Positions 5,800-8,245 of a stretch of 8,245 bases of DNA are shown here, piece after piece; positions within the stretch are counted from its first letter, which is position 1; each line of letters opens with the position of its first letter. The DNA comes from an uncultured Clostridia bacterium (GTDB taxonomy: Bacteria > Bacillota > Clostridia > Christensenellales > Aristaeellaceae), in contig CANQGC010000120.1 in the NCBI GenBank assembly GCA_947600345.1, positions 1 to 8,245 on the forward strand. The letters are read 5' to 3'. The translations under genes were made by a program, and so were the position numbers. The notes below the pieces were generated by a model. The model searched no databases and was not told the origin of the DNA. It saw only the letters and a list, made by a program, of their open reading frames with translations.

Positions 5800-6067
5800 T
5801 CCGGCAGGTTCGCCGGTCGCGGTGCACGGCCTTCAGCACCAGGCAGTTCGGCCACAGTATGCCGTTTGCGACGCGGTCGATAATCTCATACTCGCGTTCA
5901 GTGATCGCACTGACGGGGCCCAGCTGACGCAGCATCTCACAGAAGGTCGCAGCGTCCTGGACGGCTTTGAGATGGGGGCAGCACTCCACCGCATCGGCGT
6001 AGATCGGCAAGTTGCTGGCGTCGATGTGGAAGTAGTGCGAACCGGGAAAGGGGTGCAGGTTTTCCAT
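5723..6067 (-). CDS. Unrecognised 114-residue protein on the opposing strand, probably truncated
   Basis: The ATG (6065-6067) is preceded by AGGAGG with a 4-base spacer inside a GAGGAGG run, so the start is convincing. The product is soluble and globular, with two CxxC-free cysteines (ECCPHL), an acidic N-terminus with aromatics (HPFPGSHYFHID), a helix (DAATFCEMLRQLG), ITEREYEIIDRVANGILWPN, and a short ending ELLDERRWR. It overlaps the capsid reading frame tail to tail by 77 bp, which is unusual and suggests that both 3' ends were created by the same join near 5735-5745. It lies 44 bp downstream of a small frameshifted gene on the same strand and was probably co-transcribed with it. I do not recognise the family; accessory genes of integrative elements often look like this. 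Confidence 0.6.
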   Translation of the reverse strand: MENLHPFPGSHYFHIDASNLPIYADAVECCPHLKAVQDAATFCEMLRQLGPVSAITEREYEIIDRVANGILWPNCLVLKAVHRDRRTCRIMSARDIAFVLQPGMGELLDERRWR

Positions 6068-6111
6068 GTTTCCTCCTCTCTGCCCGCGTTGCCTCCGGGG
6101 CGAGCGGCTGC

Positions 6112-6320
6112 TTAGATCCGGACAACCCTTGCGACCTTGTCGCCGTAGAGCAACTTCGCGGCCTTGCTGGGGCTGTCGCCCTTATTGATCTGGAAGAAAC
6201 CGATGATCTGAGTAAGCTTGCTTCCGCTGGGGCTGATCTCGCCGGTGTAGGCTCTCACGTTTAGGGAACTTCGATGTAAAGCTCGCTAATCTCGCGCGTC
6301 TTGTTGCTGTAAACCTTCAT
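6112..6320 (-). pseudogene. Small frameshifted gene of unknown function
   Basis: On the minus strand an ATG at 6320 follows GAAAGGAG with about 8 bases of spacing and reads MKVYSNKTREISELYIEVP before a TAA. Another frame picks up at the same point: from GTG at 6258 it reads VRAYTGEISPSGSKLTQIIG and on for 48 codons to TAA at 6112, with no binding site of its own. Both halves have protein-like composition, and the span (209 bases) is not a multiple of three, so a single-base change near 6260-6275 probably broke a gene of about 68 residues. No obvious slippery heptamer is present at the join, so programmed frameshifting is less likely. I do not recognise the family. It would be the first gene of a two-gene minus-strand unit with the 114-residue gene. 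Confidence 0.5.
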
Positions 6321-6344
6321 TCTGGGTTCTCCTTTCATAAGAGC

Positions 6345-6376
6345 TTGCATTGCTCTGCCTTGCGAGTATTATTATA
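6345..6376. promoter_or_regulatory. Overlapping divergent promoters
   Basis: On the plus strand TTGCAT (6345-6350), a 16-bp spacer and TATTAT (6367-6372) stand before the AAGGAGGT (6382-6389) and GTG (6396) of the small plus-strand gene. On the minus strand a perfect TATAAT (6376-6371) points toward the frameshifted gene, with a poor -35. The -10 elements overlap, so the two directions would compete, a layout seen at phage and element lysis-lysogeny or transfer switches. Activity is inferred. Confidence 0.45.
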
Positions 6377-6395
6377 CACATAAGGAGGTATACAA

Positions 6396-6530
6396 GTGAG
6401 TGTTGCAAACAAACTCAGTTCTTTGCTTGCGCTTTCCGGAATCAACAAAGCGGCCAGATCATCACTATCGGGCGGGAAGATTTGCTTGAGAAGAAATCAC
6501 ACAGCGAATAAAACAGAGATACAAAAATAA
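6396..6530 (+). pseudogene. Stub resembling the N-terminus of a helix-turn-helix regulator
   Basis: The GTG at 6396 has a strong AAGGAGGT 6 bases upstream and a plausible promoter. It reads 44 codons to TAA at 6528-6530. The first 15 residues (SVANKLSSLLALSG) look like the start of small Cro/CI-type helix-turn-helix regulators of Firmicutes elements. The rest is basic, low-complexity and unlike a helix-turn-helix. In another frame the same DNA (about 6450-6511) reads QSGQIITIGREDLLEKKSHS to a stop, which looks more like a real C-terminus. I infer a regulator start joined to the remains of another gene, with a frame disruption. A genuine 44-residue peptide is the alternative. Confidence 0.4.
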
Positions 6531-6560
6531 GGCCCCCGACGTACTGCCGAGGACCTTTTT
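6529..6560 (+). terminator. Imperfect rho-independent terminator
   Basis: AAGG (6529-6532) begins a stem with CC, CG and two mismatches that pairs with CG, GG and CCTT near 6548-6557, followed by TTTTT. It ends the small plus-strand gene and marks the last element-borne transcription signal before the repeats. Confidence 0.6.
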
Positions 6561-6572
6561 CTACACCAGAAT

Positions 6573-6607
6573 TTGAACCTCAAATTGAACCTCAAATGAA
6601 CCTCAAA
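6573..6607. repeat. Three tandem repeats TTGAACCTCAAA
   Basis: Two full copies of TTGAACCTCAAA (6573-6584, 6585-6596) and an 11-bp copy TGAACCTCAAA (6597-6607). Their place between the last element terminator and the rpsI terminator suggests recombinase arm-binding sites near an attachment site. That role is inferred; the repeat itself is plain. Confidence 0.75.
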
Positions 6608-6652
6608 AAATCACGTCAAACCGTCTCAAACTATGCCGAATTCACCCAAAGC

Positions 6653-6687
6653 AAAAGCCCCGGAAATGCTGGATTTCCAGGGCTTTT
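6653..6687 (-). terminator. rpsI operon terminator
   Basis: On the minus strand AAGCCC-mismatch-GGAAAT, a 5-base loop, then ATTTCC-mismatch-GGGCTT with a T run. It lies 9-43 bp after the rpsI stop. It is nearly symmetric, with Ts on both sides (6653-6656 as A, 6684-6687), so it may also stop transcription from the prophage side. Confidence 0.9.
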
Positions 6688-6696
6688 CTCGATATA

Positions 6697-7092
6697 TCAG
6701 CGCTTCGAGAACTGAGGCGCGCGGCGGGCGGCCTTGAGGCCGTACTTCTTGCGCTCCTTCATGCGCGGGTCGCGGGTCAGGTAGCCGGCCTTCTTGATGG
6801 CGGGCTTGTAGGCCTCGTCGGCCTTGACCAGCGCGCGGGCGATGCCGTGGCGGATGGCGCCGGCCTGGCCGGTGAAGCCGCCGCCCTTGCAATTGACGAT
6901 CACGTCAAACTTGCCCAGGGTCTCGGTCAGGTTCAGCGGCTGGCGTACGACGGTCTTGAGGGTCTCGTAGCCGAAGTACTCGTCCAGGCTGCGCTTGTTG
7001 ATGATGATATTTCCCTCGCCGGGGATCAGGCGGACGCGAGCGATCGCCTTTTTCCTTCTGCCGACGGCATGGAAGCAAACAGTATTCGCCAT
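6697..7092 (-). CDS. rpsI: 30S ribosomal protein S9 (uS9)
   Basis: The protein has 131 residues, the usual length. Family marks are GRRKKAIARVRLIPGEGNI near the N-terminus, the IINKRSLDEYFGYETLK segment, NCKGGGFTGQAGAIRHGIAR, and the basic C-terminal tail KKYGLKAARRAPQFSKR, whose final SKR reaches the P-site tRNA in the 30S head. The ATG at 7092 follows GGGAGGAG by 8 bases, 19 bp after the rplM stop, so the two genes form the usual rplM-rpsI operon. The sequence is intact, although an integrated element abuts the gene's terminator. Confidence 0.98.
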   Translation of the reverse strand: MANTVCFHAVGRRKKAIARVRLIPGEGNIIINKRSLDEYFGYETLKTVVRQPLNLTETLGKFDVIVNCKGGGFTGQAGAIRHGIARALVKADEAYKPAIKKAGYLTRDPRMKERKKYGLKAARRAPQFSKR

Positions 7093-7111
7093 GATTTCTT
7101 CTCCTCCCTGA

Positions 7112-7540
7112 TTACAGCTTCAGCGCTTCGGGCTTCTGGGCCTGCTGCTTGTGCTCGGCGCCCTTGTACACGAACAGCTTCTTCGCCATCGCGTAGCCCA
7201 GGGGGCCCTTGGGCAGCATGCGGCGCACGGCCTCGCGGAATGCGAAATCGCTCTTCCTGGCCATCAGGCGGCGGTAGGGGATCTCCTTCAGTCCGCCCGG
7301 ATAGCCGGTGTGATAGCGATAGATCTTGTCGTCCAGCTTCTTGCCGGTGAGCACCAGCTTGTCGGTGTTGACGACGATGATGTAGTCGCCGCAGTCGCAA
7401 TTCGGGGTGAAGGTGGGCTTATGCTTGCCGCGGAGCATGGCGGCGACCTGCGAAGCCAGGCGGCCGAGGACCATGCCCTCTGCGTCGATGACGTACCACT
7501 TACGCTCGACGTTCTGGGGATTCGCCATATACGTACTCAC
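7112..7540 (-). CDS. rplM: 50S ribosomal protein L13 (uL13)
   Basis: The start is taken as GTG at 7540, which follows GGAGGAA (7553-7547) by 6 bases and gives 142 residues beginning MSTYMANPQNVERKWYVIDA, the standard N-terminus in Clostridia. The frame stays open upstream to 7678, but that stretch is the promoter and leader. Family marks are VIDAEGMVLGRLASQVAAML, GDYIIVVNTDKLVLTGKK, GYPGGLKE and RMLPKGPLG. uL13 is an early-assembling protein of the large subunit. It is the first gene of the operon with rpsI and is transcribed from the promoter at 7655-7683. Confidence 0.97.
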   Translation of the reverse strand: MSTYMANPQNVERKWYVIDAEGMVLGRLASQVAAMLRGKHKPTFTPNCDCGDYIIVVNTDKLVLTGKKLDDKIYRYHTGYPGGLKEIPYRRLMARKSDFAFREAVRRMLPKGPLGYAMAKKLFVYKGAEHKQQAQKPEALKL

Positions 7541-7650
7541 GAGTAATTCCTCCAAATGTGATCGATTGATCGATGCTTTTGCGAACGGTGTGGTCAGTAC
7601 CCTCCGCGGCGCGTCGCTGCGTTCGGGGCTAGTGAGCGCATTGACACAAT
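7541..7650 (-). promoter_or_regulatory. rplM leader, possible L13-type autoregulatory RNA
   Basis: About 108 nt separate the predicted transcription start (near 7648) from the rplM GTG. CGAACG and CGTTCG (plus-strand 7582-7587 and 7620-7625) can form a 6-bp closing stem around a GC-rich interior. TGATCGAT is present twice in tandem (7559-7574) just upstream of the Shine-Dalgarno. L13 leaders that control this operon are known in Firmicutes; whether this one matches that family cannot be told by eye. Confidence 0.4.
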
Positions 7651-7654
7651 CTGT

Positions 7655-7683
7655 ATTATAACGCAAATTGGCAATCAAGTCAA
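7655..7683 (-). promoter_or_regulatory. rplM-rpsI promoter (sigma-A)
   Basis: On the minus strand TTGACT (7683-7678), a 17-bp spacer and TATAAT (7660-7655). This is a near-perfect housekeeping promoter, as expected for ribosomal proteins. Confidence 0.9.
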
Positions 7684-8245
7684 TGTGACTTCCGGGAAAT
7701 CTTAGAATTTAACATCCATTTGGAGGGAAGCAGGACCACAAACAGGCCCGCGAGGCTGGTGACGCAGGCCAGGTAGATGGCGATCGCACTCGACCAGAAT
7801 CCGGCCTTGCCCCAGCAGGCGGCGAGGGCCACGAAGGGCACCTCCAGCGCCAGCAGCTCGTCCATCTGGTTGCGCAGCGCGGCGTTGCCCAGCAGAACCA
7901 GGAGAAGGAATATGCCGCCGGAGCAGATCCCCAGCGGAGCGGGGCGCGCGCCCTCCCCCGCCGCGCGAACCGCCACGCCCGCAGAGAGGCAGGCGCACAT
8001 GCAGGCGTGCAGCGCGCCGAAGAGCAGCGCGCCCGGTACAGAGTTCGCCAGCTTGAGCTCCAGCACGAACTGCATCCCGGGCAGCGCGTCCAGCCGGGCG
8101 AAGAGGGCGAGCGCCAGCTCGTAGAGCGCGAACAGCGCCACGAACCCGGCTCCAGCGCCGCGCAGTCCCCCGGCCCCGCCCAGCGCGATCCAGGCCGCCA
8201 GCAGCAGCGCCGCGGCGACGCCGAACTGCCGGGCGTGGCGCAGCG
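7680..8245 (-). CDS. Polytopic membrane protein, possibly YkvI-like, N-terminal part outside the window
   Basis: The minus-strand frame is open from the window edge to a TGA at 7682-7680, giving 187 visible residues with no clear start. It is very hydrophobic, with about five or six membrane segments, for example ALLLAAWIALGGAGG, FVALFALYELALALF, GALLFGALHACMCACLSAG, GGIFLLLVLLGNAAL and IAIYLACVTSLAGLFVVLL. The stretch LLGNAALRNQMDELLALEVP before the last membrane segment recalls YkvI-type transporters of unknown substrate, but this is a loose resemblance. The final 20 residues (KWMLNSKISRKSH and neighbours) come from AT-rich DNA. The protein stops sooner after that segment than I would expect for YkvI, so the C-terminus may be shortened. 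Its stop codon lies inside the -35 box of the rplM promoter. Confidence 0.6.
   Translation of the reverse strand, partial: LRHARQFGVAAALLLAAWIALGGAGGLRGAGAGFVALFALYELALALFARLDALPGMQFVLELKLANSVPGALLFGALHACMCACLSAGVAVRAAGEGARPAPLGICSGGIFLLLVLLGNAALRNQMDELLALEVPFVALAACWGKAGFWSSAIAIYLACVTSLAGLFVVLLPSKWMLNSKISRKSH

Larger units (their letters stand above)
1..6650. mobile_element. Degenerate prophage segment (head module plus scrambled right end)
   Basis: Portal, MuF-like minor head protein, scaffold and HK97-fold capsid genes lie in the usual siphophage order from the left edge to about 5735. After that the collinear phage order stops: no head-tail connector, tail, lysis or integrase gene follows. 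Instead there are opposing fragments, a frameshifted gene and a regulator stub, up to tandem repeats at 6573-6607 and the rpsI terminator at 6653. I infer an integrated phage-like element that has lost genes. The left boundary is outside the window. The right boundary is placed between the repeats and the rpsI terminator by inference, and no matching att core can be tested with only one end visible. Confidence 0.75.

Noticed and set aside
5765..6115. Plus-strand 116-codon frame across the opposing 114-residue gene
   Set aside because: No binding site; the minus-strand frame has a good Shine-Dalgarno and more protein-like composition.
7151..7546. Plus-strand frames opposite rplM and rpsI
   Set aside because: They are antisense to clearly identified ribosomal protein genes and have no supporting signals.
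1..8245. CRISPR array, tRNA or rRNA genes, insertion sequence
   Set aside because: No regularly spaced repeats, cloverleaf-like sequences, rRNA segments or transposase motifs were seen on either strand.

Overview
The window looks like a GC-rich member of the Firmicutes (class Clostridia is my best guess) carrying a degenerate prophage beside a housekeeping ribosomal operon. Three things support this: strong AAGGAGG-type ribosome binding sites throughout, Firmicutes-type uL13 and uS9 sequences, and a head-gene module of the A118/SPP1-like siphophage type.

Region 1 (1-5799, + strand) is the phage head module. In order it holds the portal protein (5' end outside the window), a MuF/SPP1-gp7-like minor head protein with an extra C-terminal domain, a small gene that is a candidate immunity partner, a 47-residue gene (3320-3463), a 98-residue gene of unknown function, a GP20-type scaffold and an HK97-fold major capsid protein. 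The module is strongly GC-rich except for about 2460-3490. That AT-rich stretch holds the C-terminal extension of the minor head protein (with an H-x-H...S-x-x-D JAMM-like signature), the following 93-residue gene and the 47-residue gene. A near-consensus sigma-A promoter lies exactly at the composition break, inside the minor head gene and just ahead of an in-frame ATG. This layout fits the known class of phage MuF polymorphic toxins with a swappable C-terminal effector and immunity cassette. The internal promoter would let the cassette be made on its own. GC-rich hairpins sit at four successive gene boundaries, and the leaders of the scaffold and capsid genes look strongly structured.

Region 2 (about 5735-6650) is scrambled. 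The capsid gene runs into foreign sequence at its 3' end and overlaps the tail of an opposing 114-codon gene. A frameshifted small gene lies upstream of that gene, followed by overlapping divergent promoters, a stub resembling the start of a helix-turn-helix regulator, a terminator and three tandem 11-12 bp repeats. No downstream head-tail or tail genes, lysis genes or integrase are present, so this looks like the eroded end of an integrated element next to the rpsI terminator.

Region 3 (6653-8245, - strand) is chromosomal. It has rplM and rpsI as a two-gene operon with a textbook promoter, a leader of about 110 nt and a terminator, preceded by the C-terminal part of a polytopic membrane protein that may be YkvI-like.
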